A stretch of DNA of 64,000 nucleotides from Thermoproteota archaeon. GTDB lineage: Archaea > Thermoproteota > Thermoprotei_A > Sulfolobales > Ignicoccaceae. A program made the position numbers and the translations under genes. This document shows, piece by piece, positions 9,245 to 18,801 of the stretch. The stretch is from assembly GCA_013154085.1 (NCBI GenBank), contig JAADDE010000026.1:1-64000 (forward strand), given 5' to 3'. The notes below the pieces were generated by a model, which saw only the letters and a list, made by a program, of their open reading frames with translations, searched no databases and was not told where the DNA came from. Position 1 is the first letter of the stretch. The number at the start of each line of letters is the position of its first letter.

Positions 9245-10562
9245 GGGCGAGGCGCTGGAGGCCGCCCGGAAGGTCCTCGAAGAGGCGTGGAAGAGGAACG
9301 TCTTCGCAGAAATAACAATAGTGGGGCTGGTCACCACAAGAATTTTGGCCAGCAAGGAGGAGCACAGAGCGGCCCGCGGCTTCCGGTGGCTCGCCGGGAT
9401 CAGAGTCGAGGGCTCCGGCCACTCCTTCGCCACCTCCCCCTCCGAGCTCTCTGAAGCGCTCGAAGAGGCGATCAAGGCGTACAAGGCCTTGGGCAAATCG
9501 GAGCTCGTCGAGCTGGACCCTTTGGTCGACCGCGTCTCCCAGAGGCTCGACGTTCCTCCTTGGGAGGTGGACATTGAGACGAAGGTGAAGGACGTGAGGG
9601 AGGCGCTCAAGGAGGCCGAGGGCCACGTGGTGCTGGGCTACCGCGAGTCCTACGGGTACAAGGTCTACGCCTCCAGCGAGGGGAGGGAGATAGTCCAGAG
9701 GGTATCTTACAGCCTCCACGCGGCCAGCGTTACCTTGGAGAGGTCTGGGAGGAGGGGCAACGGCTACTGGAGCGAGGCGTCGAGGAGGGGCTACACCACC
9801 GACCCCAAGAAGGCGCTCGAGAGGGCCCGGCGCAAGGCCGAGCTCCAGCTGGAGGGGAAGGGGCTGGAGCCCGGGCTCTGGGAAGTTCTGCTCGACCCTC
9901 CGGCCATAGGGGTAATGGTTCACGAGGCCCTCGGCCACATGTCCGAGGCCGACCACGTGGCCTCCGGATCTCCCCTCAAGAGGGGGGAGAGGATAGGCCC
10001 AGAGATCTTGACGGTGAGCGACTCTCCCGGAAGCGGGGACGAGTGGGGATCCATATTCTACGACGACGAGGGAGTGAAGCCGAGGAAGGTGGAAATAATA
10101 AAGAATGGCATAGTCAATGGCTTCTTGACCGACCGCAAGCATGCTGCCTTGCTTAACCTAGAGCCCACGGGGAACGGGAGGCAAGAGGATCCGAGCAAGC
10201 CCCCCATACCCCGCATGAGGGTAACCTATGTGGAGCCGGGCGACTGGAAGAGGGAGGAAATGCTGGAGGAGCTGAGGAGAGGCGTGCTGATAGTTGATAC
10301 TTCGGGAGGCAACGCGGAGATGGATGGCACGTTCTTCTTCATGAGCCAGGAGGCTTGGTACGTGGAGAACGGCGAGCTCAAGCACCCCTTGAGGCCCATA
10401 GGCATAGCTGGGAACGTCTTGGAAATGCTCTCCAAAGTTAGAGCCGTTGGAAGGGAGCATGACTTGAGGCCGGGAACCTGCGGCAAGTGGGGGCAGAGCG
10501 TGCCGGTGAGCGTCGGAGGGGCGCCAACCTTAACTTGGCTCCGCCTATCCCCTCCCGGCTGA
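9207..10562 (+). CDS. tldD: TldD/PmbA-family metalloprotease (true start may lie downstream)
   Basis: HEALGHMSEADHV metal-binding motif and TldD-like N-terminal domain. Confidence 0.9.
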   Translation: MAEWSLPSSLPSEGEALEAARKVLEEAWKRNVFAEITIVGLVTTRILASKEEHRAARGFRWLAGIRVEGSGHSFATSPSELSEALEEAIKAYKALGKSELVELDPLVDRVSQRLDVPPWEVDIETKVKDVREALKEAEGHVVLGYRESYGYKVYASSEGREIVQRVSYSLHAASVTLERSGRRGNGYWSEASRRGYTTDPKKALERARRKAELQLEGKGLEPGLWEVLLDPPAIGVMVHEALGHMSEADHVASGSPLKRGERIGPEILTVSDSPGSGDEWGSIFYDDEGVKPRKVEIIKNGIVNGFLTDRKHAALLNLEPTGNGRQEDPSKPPIPRMRVTYVEPGDWKREEMLEELRRGVLIVDTSGGNAEMDGTFFFMSQEAWYVENGELKHPLRPIGIAGNVLEMLSKVRAVGREHDLRPGTCGKWGQSVPVSVGGAPTLTWLRLSPPG

Positions 10563-10566
10563 CGCG

Positions 10567-11118
10567 TTGCCGGCCTTTCTTCCCTTGGGCTCCTACGAGA
10601 AGCACGGCAACCTGCCCTGGGACCTCGACACAAAAATAGCTGTGAGGGTCGCAGAAGAGCTCGCGAAGAGGGTCGGGGGAGAAGTGCTCCCCCCGATCCC
10701 CTACTCCTGCAGCTGGGAGTGGGAGAGCTCCGTGAGCTTGAGGGTAGAGACGCTGGTCAGCATCCTAAGGGACATCAACAGCTCGCTGAAGAGGCTCGGA
10801 AAGGAGCTCGTAGTGGTGAACGCCCACGGCGGCAACTCCGGCTTGGTGCAAGCCATAGCTAGGCAAGAGGGCTTCTACGTAGTAGACTTCTGGAGGGCCT
10901 GCGGAATTAAGGTGGGGCACTGCGACGGCGTGGAGGTGGGCGTGGCCAAGGAGTTAGGGATAGAGGTCGGGGAAGCAGAGTTCGAGGAGGGGTGGCCGGA
11001 GGGGAAGGTAACGAGGCCCAAGTTGCCAGAGGGGTGCTGGGGAAGCTCGGAGAAATTCGACCTCTGGAAGTGCTTGGAGGAGATCGCAGAGGAGCTCTCG
11101 TCCGTACTCCGCCGGTAG
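10567..11118 (+). CDS. creatininase-family amidohydrolase (possibly ArfB-like)
   Basis: LPLGSYEKHGNLPWDLDTKIA and VNAHGGNSGLVQ; TTG start. Confidence 0.87.
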   Translation: MPAFLPLGSYEKHGNLPWDLDTKIAVRVAEELAKRVGGEVLPPIPYSCSWEWESSVSLRVETLVSILRDINSSLKRLGKELVVVNAHGGNSGLVQAIARQEGFYVVDFWRACGIKVGHCDGVEVGVAKELGIEVGEAEFEEGWPEGKVTRPKLPEGCWGSSEKFDLWKCLEEIAEELSSVLRR

Positions 11119-11126
11119 CGCGACCC

Positions 11127-11138
11127 TTTCAATTGAAA
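11127..11138. repeat. 12-bp perfect palindrome upstream of TrxR-like gene
   Basis: TTTCAATTGAAA. Confidence 0.6.
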
Positions 11139-11172
11139 TTCGGCGCCCCTAACTGAGGCTGGGTGCGAGAAC

Positions 11173-12153
11173 GTGCTGAGGCTCGGGCCACCGGTAAAAA
11201 AGCCCGTCGGCGGAGAGTTCGACGTCGTGGTGATAGGCGCGGGGCCCGGAGGGCTCTCCGCCGCCATGTATGCAGCTAGGCTGGGCTTGAAGACTGTTGT
11301 CTTGGAGAAGGAGAACAAGCCCGGAGGGAGGGCGGCGCTGGCCCCCATAGTGGAGGACTATCCCGGCATAGATAGGATAAACGGCGAGGAGCTGGCCCAG
11401 AAGTTCCTCATGCAAGCCACCAAGTTCGGCGCCCAAGTGGCATTCGGAGAGAGGGTGGTAGACGCGGACTTCTCCGGCGACATGAAGGTTGTTACGACCC
11501 ACAAGGGCAGGGAGTACAAAGCGCCCGCAGTGATCATAGCCACGGGAGTGAGCACGAAAGGGCTCGGCGTTAAGGGCGAGAAGGAGTACTTCGGGAAGGG
11601 CGTGAGCTACTGTGTCGTGTGCGACGCCCCCTTCTTCAAAGGAGAGCCCATGGCCCTCATAGGCTACGACGACCACGCGATGGAGGAGGCAGTATACATG
11701 ACTTCCATAGCCAGCAAGGTGTATATAATAACACACGGCAAGAAGATAGAGGCCTCTGAGGCGCACATGAGCGTCTTGAGGAACAACCCCAAGGTAGAGA
11801 TATACGAGGGCGCAAAGCTGAAGGAGATTATAGGCGACGGCCAGAAGGTCACCGGCATAGTGATAGAGCTCCCGGACGGGACCACCAAGACCATACCGGT
11901 TAGGGCGGTCTTCATATCCTACGGCGAGGTTCCCAGCACGGAGATATTCAAGAAGGCCGGAGTGGAGGTCGACGAGAGAGGATTCATAAAGGTGGACACG
12001 CACATGAGGACAAACGTTCCCGGAGTCTATGCAGTCGGCGACGTGACCGGCATAGGGTTCCAGATAGTGGTGGCGGCCGGCCACGGCGCGGTGGCCGCCC
12101 TAGAGGCCTCCAAGCACGTGAAGAGGCTCAAGAAGAAGATGGCGGCTAAGTGA
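11173..12153 (+). CDS. thioredoxin reductase-like FAD protein with altered NADPH-binding motifs
   Basis: VIGAGPGGLSAAMYAARLGL, CVVC redox motif, GVYAVGDVTG; GGGxSAxEEA replaced by GYDDHAMEEA. Confidence 0.9.
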   Translation: MLRLGPPVKKPVGGEFDVVVIGAGPGGLSAAMYAARLGLKTVVLEKENKPGGRAALAPIVEDYPGIDRINGEELAQKFLMQATKFGAQVAFGERVVDADFSGDMKVVTTHKGREYKAPAVIIATGVSTKGLGVKGEKEYFGKGVSYCVVCDAPFFKGEPMALIGYDDHAMEEAVYMTSIASKVYIITHGKKIEASEAHMSVLRNNPKVEIYEGAKLKEIIGDGQKVTGIVIELPDGTTKTIPVRAVFISYGEVPSTEIFKKAGVEVDERGFIKVDTHMRTNVPGVYAVGDVTGIGFQIVVAAGHGAVAALEASKHVKRLKKKMAAK

Positions 12154-12925
12154 TGGCCTCTTTCAGCTTCGGGAAGAAGTAGACGTTGTACGGCGTGTAC
12201 GTGACGCCGAGCTGCACTTGCTCAAGCGCCATCTCGAATATTTTCTTGTGCTTCCTCGGGAGGGTGTAGACAACCCTCTCGAACCTCATGCTTATCACTT
12301 CGAGAGACTTCCTCAGGAGGTCCACGTATATGGGGACCTCTTCGGGCATGACTTTCTCCGGGGGATAGTCGTAGTGTGCGGCCGGGAAGTAGACGTCGAA
12401 GTACCGGGGAACTATCACAAGCGGCTCGCTCATGACGAATCTCCACACGTCGCTTCCGTACTTGTTTATTATAGATTCGATCTTCTTGTACATGAAGCTG
12501 TCCCTGTAGGGCTTTACCTTGGAGCACGGCGTTATTAGAGCCACCTCCCCCGGCCCCAGCCTTTCGAGGAGGTAGCTGAACAGGTACTCGTGGTAGTCCT
12601 TGACTGTGGGATGCAAGAACAGCCAGTCGCCTTTGAGCACCTGCTCGCCGGGCACTGCATAGATCGTCTCCAAGTCGTACTCTCTAGTTAAGTAAAATCC
12701 GATGGGCGTAACGATCTTGATCCCCTTGAAGTGGAGGTACTGAGGATCTATGGCCAGCGCCTCGATCCCCGCTTGAAGCTCTTTTTCGCTGATCCTCTCG
12801 TCGTTCATCAGAGCTTCTACAACGTTTACAATAAGGTCCTTGTTTTCTCTGGCGACTTCCCTAGCCTTCCTCCAAACCTCAGCCCTCAGCTTCTTGCTGT
12901 TCATCGCCTTTAGGAGAGCTTCCAC
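12146..12925 (-). CDS. DUF5591/ArcS-core-like protein
   Basis: ALITPCSKVKPYRDSFMYKKI and EPLVIVPRYFDVYFPAAHYDYPPE. Confidence 0.65.
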   Translation of the reverse strand: MEALLKAMNSKKLRAEVWRKAREVARENKDLIVNVVEALMNDERISEKELQAGIEALAIDPQYLHFKGIKIVTPIGFYLTREYDLETIYAVPGEQVLKGDWLFLHPTVKDYHEYLFSYLLERLGPGEVALITPCSKVKPYRDSFMYKKIESIINKYGSDVWRFVMSEPLVIVPRYFDVYFPAAHYDYPPEKVMPEEVPIYVDLLRKSLEVISMRFERVVYTLPRKHKKIFEMALEQVQLGVTYTPYNVYFFPKLKEAIT

Positions 12926-13805
12926 GCCGTAACCCTTCTATCAGTAGGCGGACCTTCCCTATCCTCTCCAAGAGGTCAAGTGATACTATGAGTAAGATCA
13001 AGATTGCACCGGCCAGCCCAACCTCCGGGAGCCCCCACGAGTAGGAGGCCCAGAGCCCCGCTAGGATGACGGCCAAGGCAAGAGCATAGGTGGCCTCTGC
13101 GCCGACCTCGACCTCTTTGAGCCTCGCCTTTAAGCTAAGGGCCGCAGGCAAGACGAGCAAAACTTGCGCCGACAATAGGCCGACCGCGAAGGATGCGTAA
13201 GAGGTTCCGAGAACCACGAAGAAGAAGAGCATCCACACCCAGAAGAGCGGCCTCTTGCTCATGATCATTAGGTATTCATGGTCAAACATGGCCGCAGCGA
13301 GCTGGGGCTTGTAGGCGCTGCTGACGAGCATTATGAAAGCGGTGGTAAGCGTCAGCAGGAGGGCCGCTTGGGGATCGACGACCCACAGAGAGCCCCCCAA
13401 GCTGAGCATGGCTTGGGTAGCGGCCTCCGGGCTCGCGTACGCGAGACCCACCGAGGCGAGGATCAGGAGCACGGCCGCCCACTCAGCGACGCCCTCCAAG
13501 CCCCCTTCTAGGAACTTCTTGGCGAAGGCCAAAGCGATCGCGGCGCTCGCCAGCGCGTCGAGCAAGAAGGAGCTCGCGGGATCGAGCCCGAGGACGAAGC
13601 TGAGTATGGATATGAAGAAGCCGAGCACGGCGGAGGAGAGGAAGGGGCTGACCCACTCCATGCACACCACTTCGCAACCGACTATTCCGGAGAGCGAGGC
13701 CAGAGAGAACGATGCCAGCGCCACCGGTCGGGGGAGCGAGAGCAGCGCCAGCGTTACCAGTATCGCTACCTCCGCTATCATCTTCCTCCGCCCAAGGCCT
13801 CGCAC
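12879..13805 (-). CDS. ABC-3-like metal-ion transporter permease (ZnuB-like)
   Basis: Multi-TM protein; VGLLSAQVLLVLPAALSLKARL; overlaps the ZnuA-like gene. Confidence 0.72.
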   Translation of the reverse strand: MRGLGRRKMIAEVAILVTLALLSLPRPVALASFSLASLSGIVGCEVVCMEWVSPFLSSAVLGFFISILSFVLGLDPASSFLLDALASAAIALAFAKKFLEGGLEGVAEWAAVLLILASVGLAYASPEAATQAMLSLGGSLWVVDPQAALLLTLTTAFIMLVSSAYKPQLAAAMFDHEYLMIMSKRPLFWVWMLFFFVVLGTSYASFAVGLLSAQVLLVLPAALSLKARLKEVEVGAEATYALALAVILAGLWASYSWGLPEVGLAGAILILLIVSLDLLERIGKVRLLIEGLRRGSSPKGDEQQEAEG

Positions 13806-14599
13806 GTGATCCTTAAGAACTCGTGGAAAGTGTTGACGGGTGGGTTCAGTAGGTACACCTTAACCACGGGCTTCCCCATCCTCTTAGCTTGAGCAATTAG
13901 GTACTTCGCGGCCGGAACGTCGGCGCTGGCATCCGAGACCACGAGCACGTCCGCGTCCCTCAGCGCTTCCACCGCCTTCCTAAGGGTCAAGCCCGTCACA
14001 GTTGGACCCTTTTCCATCAGCACGAAGACGGTCTCGACCCCGAAGTTGGCCACGACGTACTGCTCGCCGGGCATAGAAACAACAGCCTTCTTCTCAGCTA
14101 TGCAAGACGATATCGCCTCCCGGGAGAGGCTGACCTCCTTCTCAAAGGAAGAGGTGAAGTTGAGGCAGCTCTGAGGCTCCAGCTGGCAGGCCTTCGCCGC
14201 CAGCTCGGCCATGATCTGGAAGGCGTTCGGGGCGTAGAGCCACCACCCGTGGGGATTGAGGCCGCCTCCCGGCATCTTGAGCACCGCGAAGCCCAGCTTG
14301 AGCAGCCCCTCGCCAGGGGTCCCCTCAACCAGAGGGGGCAAGGTGGTCCCCTCCCTCTTCTGGGCTATCTGCCTCTCGAAGGGCCAGTGGAGCGTGATTA
14401 TGAAGATATCTGCCTCTAGGGCTTGCCTCACTTGATCCGGTCCGGGCTTCCAGAACAGCGGGCTTGCGCCGGGAGGCATGAGGTAGCTGACCTCCCCGGC
14501 TATTGGCTCTGCCAAAATTGCTAGAGACTTAACGCTGGTGACCACAGTAAGGGCCAGCGATGCGGACGCGAGGATCAGGAGCGCGCCCAGCGCCCTCAC
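13778..14599 (-). CDS. ZnuA-like metal-binding solute-binding protein
   Basis: Signal sequence, TVVTSVKSLAILAEPIAGE, NPHGWWLYAPNAFQIM, ADVLVVSDASADV. Confidence 0.78.
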   Translation of the reverse strand: MRALGALLILASASLALTVVTSVKSLAILAEPIAGEVSYLMPPGASPLFWKPGPDQVRQALEADIFIITLHWPFERQIAQKREGTTLPPLVEGTPGEGLLKLGFAVLKMPGGGLNPHGWWLYAPNAFQIMAELAAKACQLEPQSCLNFTSSFEKEVSLSREAISSCIAEKKAVVSMPGEQYVVANFGVETVFVLMEKGPTVTGLTLRKAVEALRDADVLVVSDASADVPAAKYLIAQAKRMGKPVVKVYLLNPPVNTFHEFLRITCEALGGGR

Positions 14600-15024
14600 T
14601 TAGCCTCACCCTTCAAGTGGAGCAGCATCTTCAAGGCATCTTTAATTATCTGCGCGTGATCGAAGGCGAGCTCCTCCCAAGGTATTTCGGCAAGCGGGAA
14701 CCACTTCGCCTCTGCGGCGTCGCTTCCGGCCTTCGGCTCTGCGCTCCCCTTAGGGACAGCTAAGAAGGCAACGCTGACGAAGTGGCCCCGTGGGTCGCGG
14801 TCCGGGTCGGAGTAGACGGAAATGAGAGTTACCAGCTCAGCGTCTATGCCGGTTTCCTCCTTGAGCTCTCTCAGCGCCGCGTCCTCCACCCTCTCGCCGC
14901 ACTCCACCCTGCCGCCCGGCAGGGCCCACTTGCCCTTGAAGGGCTCCGCACCCCTCTTGATCAAAAGTACCTTCCCCTCGTGAAACACCACGGTGTCCAC
15001 AGTCAAGACCGGACAACACCTCAC
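14596..15024 (-). CDS. Nudix hydrolase
   Basis: Nudix box GGRVECGERVEDAALRELKEETGI. Confidence 0.93.
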   Translation of the reverse strand: MRCCPVLTVDTVVFHEGKVLLIKRGAEPFKGKWALPGGRVECGERVEDAALRELKEETGIDAELVTLISVYSDPDRDPRGHFVSVAFLAVPKGSAEPKAGSDAAEAKWFPLAEIPWEELAFDHAQIIKDALKMLLHLKGEAK

Positions 15025-15093
15025 GGCGCTGGTCCCCAGTTAGGCCTCCGGCGGGAACAATAAGGCGCTCCTCGGCAACTGGAGGGGCGCGGC

Positions 15094-16425
15094 ATGATAG
15101 ATGAGCTCGAAAGCTTGCTCGACAGGCTGGAGGAGGATCCGCTCAACGCGTTCATAACTCTGAGGAGCCGTGAGGAGGTCCTCAGAGAGGCCGAGGAGCT
15201 GTTGCGGAAGGGCTTGATCCCGAGGCCGATTACAGTTAAGGACAACATAAGTACTAAGGGAATAAGGACCACTGCAGGCTCCAAGATCTTGAAAACCTAC
15301 GTGCCTCCCTTCGACGCCACAGTAGTTGAGAAGCTCAAGCGGAATGGGTACATTATCATTGGAAAGACAAACATGGACGAGTTCGGGATGGGGAGCACCG
15401 GCGAGAACAGCGCCTATGGGCCTACCAAGAACCCGCTCGACCCCTCCAAGGTCCCCGGAGGCTCCTCCTCCGGGGCCGGGGCGGCTGCCAGAGCTTACTC
15501 GCTGCCCGGTCTTGGGAGCGACACGGGCGGCTCCGTCCGCGCCCCCGCGGCCTGGTGCTCCGTGTTCGGCCTAAAGCCTACCTACGGCTCCGTCTCGCGC
15601 TACGGCTTGGTGCCCTACGCGGACTCGCTCGAGCAGATATCACCAATAGGCCCTACGGCCAAGAGCGTGGAGCGCTTGCTCGAAATCATCGCCGGCAAGG
15701 ACGATAAGGACGCTACAACTGTTGGGAAGACCGAGGTGTCTGGTTGCAGTGAGAAGGGCGTGGAGGGAATGAAGGCTTTTGTGCCGGAGAACGCTTTGGA
15801 CATGGTAGATAAGGACGTTAAGGCTGAGTTCGAAAGGGCATTGAAGAAGCTCGACGGAGTGGAGCTGGAGTTCTCAGACCTTGAGGAGCTGGAGCTGGCG
15901 GTGCCGGCGTACTACGTAATAGCGATGGCGGAGGCATCGAGCAACTTGGCTAGATACGACGGAATAAGGTACGGGGTCCCGCCGGAAGAGCTGCCGCCCC
16001 TCACGGAGAATTTCTACGAATACGTTGCAGAGGTGAGAGGTAAGTTCTTTGGGTGGGAGGTGAAGAGGAGAATAGTCACCGGCTCCACGGTGCTCTCCGC
16101 CGGCTACAGCGAGGAGCTGTACTTGAGGGCACTCAAGGCCAGAAGGAAGATAAGCGAGAAACTCTATAATATTGTAAAGGATAAAGTAGTCTTAATGCCG
16201 ACGATGCCCACCAAGCCACCTTCCTTGGCCGGAGAGAGGAGGCCGAGGGAGCTCTTCGCCATGGACGTCCTCACGGTTGCCGCCAACCTGGCGGGCCTCC
16301 CCGCGGGCAGCGCGCCAATAGCTGAGGGGGTTGGGCTTCAAGCAGTTGCCGCCCGGTGGAGGGACTGCGACGTCCTGAGGATTATGGGCGTCTTCGAGAG
16401 GCCGGTTGAGGCGCCGTGGCTCTGA
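15094..16425 (+). CDS. gatA: Asp/Glu-tRNA amidotransferase subunit A
   Basis: Amidase signature PGGSSSGAGAAARAYSLPGLGSDTGGSVRAPA; TVKDNIST. Confidence 0.95.
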   Translation: MIDELESLLDRLEEDPLNAFITLRSREEVLREAEELLRKGLIPRPITVKDNISTKGIRTTAGSKILKTYVPPFDATVVEKLKRNGYIIIGKTNMDEFGMGSTGENSAYGPTKNPLDPSKVPGGSSSGAGAAARAYSLPGLGSDTGGSVRAPAAWCSVFGLKPTYGSVSRYGLVPYADSLEQISPIGPTAKSVERLLEIIAGKDDKDATTVGKTEVSGCSEKGVEGMKAFVPENALDMVDKDVKAEFERALKKLDGVELEFSDLEELELAVPAYYVIAMAEASSNLARYDGIRYGVPPEELPPLTENFYEYVAEVRGKFFGWEVKRRIVTGSTVLSAGYSEELYLRALKARRKISEKLYNIVKDKVVLMPTMPTKPPSLAGERRPRELFAMDVLTVAANLAGLPAGSAPIAEGVGLQAVAARWRDCDVLRIMGVFERPVEAPWL

Positions 16426-16449
16426 GGGGCTCGCCACTTAAAGGCTCGG

Positions 16450-16917
16450 TCACGCCTCCCCGAGTACAGCCCCGCTCATCGCCGCCAAGCACCGGACCGC
16501 CCTAGCGAGGGCCCTCTTGTGCCTCTTCTCCACGTGGAGTCCCAAGCTGGCTCCCAAGACGGCTCTCTTGAGATCCCTCTTGCCCACGACCTCCGGCAAA
16601 TAAGCCAAGGAGCCCAAGCCCAGCAGCTCTATCAGCGCTAGGGAGGGAACGGCTTCCAGCTCGTCAAGGGCCACCTCGAGAGCTACATAGAGCTCCTCCG
16701 CGTCCTGCGGCGCTACGTCCCTTTCAGCTTCCACCTCCTTAGCTACGTCGTCCTTGAGCGCTTCGAGCCAGTAGGGCCCGTACTCCTTGACGTAGCTGAG
16801 TGCAAGGCTCAAGGTGTAGAGCGAGTTCTGGCACGCGTGGTATAGGGCCAAGCGTGAGGGCAGCTGGTTGTAGGGTTCTAAGGGGAGCTGTAAGAGCGGG
16901 CGCTTCAGCCCGAGCAT
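16450..16917 (-). CDS. hypothetical alpha-helical protein
   Basis: ORF fills the slot between gatA and DUF2208 genes; no recognised family. Confidence 0.55.
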   Translation of the reverse strand: MLGLKRPLLQLPLEPYNQLPSRLALYHACQNSLYTLSLALSYVKEYGPYWLEALKDDVAKEVEAERDVAPQDAEELYVALEVALDELEAVPSLALIELLGLGSLAYLPEVVGKRDLKRAVLGASLGLHVEKRHKRALARAVRCLAAMSGAVLGEA

Positions 16918-16961
16918 GCTCTCGGAGGTTCTAGGGAGGCTTCGGCTTAACCGGCCTTTCG

Positions 16962-17711
16962 GTGGTATTTATTTTTTCATTCCGCATCTTATTAACAACC
17001 GCCGGAAAGCGGGTCGGGACGGAGGAGTTGCAGAGCCCATACGCCAACAAGAAAATGCTCGTATTCTCGTTCATAAGCACGCTCGTATTCGCTGCGGTCC
17101 TCTCCTTCTTCCCCGACTACTACCTGTATCTAATATTAGCGTACTTCATTATAATGCCTATAATAATGGCTAGGTATATGTCCAAGCAGATAAAGGAGAT
17201 GAGGGGACCGGAGAAAGGAAAAACGCTCCACGAGGAAGACGCGCGGGAGCTGTTCGACACAGATCCTCAAGGAGGCGAAATACTGAGGGTCCAGATGAAG
17301 CAGAACATGCTCGGGATGTTGCCTTTGATAATGCTCTTGGCACTGGCCTTCACCCTGTGGCCTATAATATACCACCTGCCGGACCCGTGGATGAGGTTCA
17401 TCGCAATTTTCGCTTACTTCGAGAGCTATACACTGCTGAACTTTATCATTTCTAAATATAGCATGAAAAAGATGAAAGAGGCCGTCAGACCCGTGTACCA
17501 GTACAAGGTGACCAACAAAGGGATCCACATAAAGCCGTTCGGCGGCATAAAGTTCCCGCTGAAGGACTACGAGCTGAGGCTGGTCAAAGAAAGCAGTGCA
17601 GTAGATCTCATATCGAAGAAGGAGGGACAGCCGAGCTACCGCATATACTCCAAGAGGCCCGAGGAGCTCTACAAGCTGCTCCGGAGGATAGGGGGGCTTG
17701 AAGAAGCTTAA
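16962..17711 (+). CDS. DUF2208-like membrane protein
   Basis: Four or so TM segments with soluble C-terminal domain (KVTNKGIHIKPFGGIKFPLKDYELRLV). Confidence 0.65.
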   Translation: MVFIFSFRILLTTAGKRVGTEELQSPYANKKMLVFSFISTLVFAAVLSFFPDYYLYLILAYFIIMPIIMARYMSKQIKEMRGPEKGKTLHEEDARELFDTDPQGGEILRVQMKQNMLGMLPLIMLLALAFTLWPIIYHLPDPWMRFIAIFAYFESYTLLNFIISKYSMKKMKEAVRPVYQYKVTNKGIHIKPFGGIKFPLKDYELRLVKESSAVDLISKKEGQPSYRIYSKRPEELYKLLRRIGGLEEA

Positions 17712-18324
17712 GGTAATCTTGCTGGAAGCACCCCTAGAGCTGGCCCCTCCTTCGTGGCCCCGCGGCCCTTTGATAGACAAGAGATACCACTACCACAAGC
17801 TGGCCTCCTTCACCCGCAAGTGGAAGAGGGGAAGGCCAGACATAGTGCACGTTACGCTGCTGGTTCTCTTGGACTCCATACTTAACATGGAAGGAAAGCT
17901 AGAGGTCTACGTTCACACGGTCGACGGGAGCGTGTACTTCATAAGCCCCGAGGAAAGGTTGCCGAAGCACTACGACGCGTTCAAGGAAATTATTGCAATA
18001 ATGCTTGAGAAGGGCGCCGTGCCGCCGGAGAACCCGCTCATGTGGAAGGCTTATGAAAGCCTCTCCGACTTCGTTAAGGAGCACGGAGGCTTGATACTCC
18101 TCTGGGAGAAGGGCGAGCCCAAGAGGTTTAAGGACGTTGCGGGGGAGGCCTTGAGCACCGGACTGCCGGTCGGGATAGGTGCCTTTCCCCGCGGGGACTT
18201 CGAGAGGAGCACTCTCCGCAAGGCGCTGAAGAGGTACTCCGTCGCCGGGGGCCGGCCCTTGAAGGCCTGGACGGTGGCCTACAAGCTGGTCTGCGCGGCC
18301 GAAGAGCTTTTGGGGTTGGAATAA
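17698..18324 (+). CDS. nep1: ribosome biogenesis pseudouridine N1-methyltransferase Nep1/Emg1
   Basis: HHKLASF-like start, RPDIVHVTLLVLLDS, IGAFPRGDF. Confidence 0.92.
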   Translation: MKKLKVILLEAPLELAPPSWPRGPLIDKRYHYHKLASFTRKWKRGRPDIVHVTLLVLLDSILNMEGKLEVYVHTVDGSVYFISPEERLPKHYDAFKEIIAIMLEKGAVPPENPLMWKAYESLSDFVKEHGGLILLWEKGEPKRFKDVAGEALSTGLPVGIGAFPRGDFERSTLRKALKRYSVAGGRPLKAWTVAYKLVCAAEELLGLE

Positions 18325-18353
18325 TCTGGGACGCTCCGAAGGGGAGCCGAAGG

Positions 18354-18779
18354 TTGGGGATGACGTACTTGTTCGTTTACGGCACACTCATGAGAGGGTG
18401 TCCGCTCCACGGGGCGCTGGAGGAGATAGGCGCTACCTTCGTGTCGCCGGCCGTGACCGCTGAAAGGCACACGCTCTACGACGTCTATTCCGGCGGCGAG
18501 CGCTACCCGGCCATGTTGCTTGGCGGCGGCGAGCACTACGTCATGGGAGAGCTCTACTTGGTCCCAGAGGAGGGTCTGGAGAGGCTGGACGTGATCGAGG
18601 GGGTTACGGAAGGCGAGTACAAAAGGGTGAAGGTAAAGGTAAAGAGGCAAGATACGGGCTCGGTCGTGGAGGCCTATGCTTACGTAATAGATCCGGACTT
18701 CCTCGAGAAGATGATCTTAGAGGGCAAGGCCGAACCTCTGGTTTCCCTCTCTGGGGACGTGGTTAGGTGGAGCTGTTAA
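18354..18779 (+). CDS. gamma-glutamylcyclotransferase-like protein
   Basis: LFVYGTLMRGCPLHGAL and GELYLVPEEGLERLDVIEG. Confidence 0.9.
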   Translation: MGMTYLFVYGTLMRGCPLHGALEEIGATFVSPAVTAERHTLYDVYSGGERYPAMLLGGGEHYVMGELYLVPEEGLERLDVIEGVTEGEYKRVKVKVKRQDTGSVVEAYAYVIDPDFLEKMILEGKAEPLVSLSGDVVRWSC

Positions 18780-18801
18780 GACCCCGGGGCGCTCGCTTTC
18801 G

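Noticed and set aside
9228-10142. 304-aa minus-strand ORF
   Set aside because: Antisense shadow of tldD, low-quality composition
11149-12084. 311-aa minus-strand ORF
   Set aside because: Antisense shadow of the TrxR-like gene; His/Tyr/Leu-rich complement artefact
12150-12173. GTGATGG overlapping the TrxR stop codon, C-box-like
   Set aside because: No D box at 11-14 nt; the region is occupied by a convergent overlapping gene
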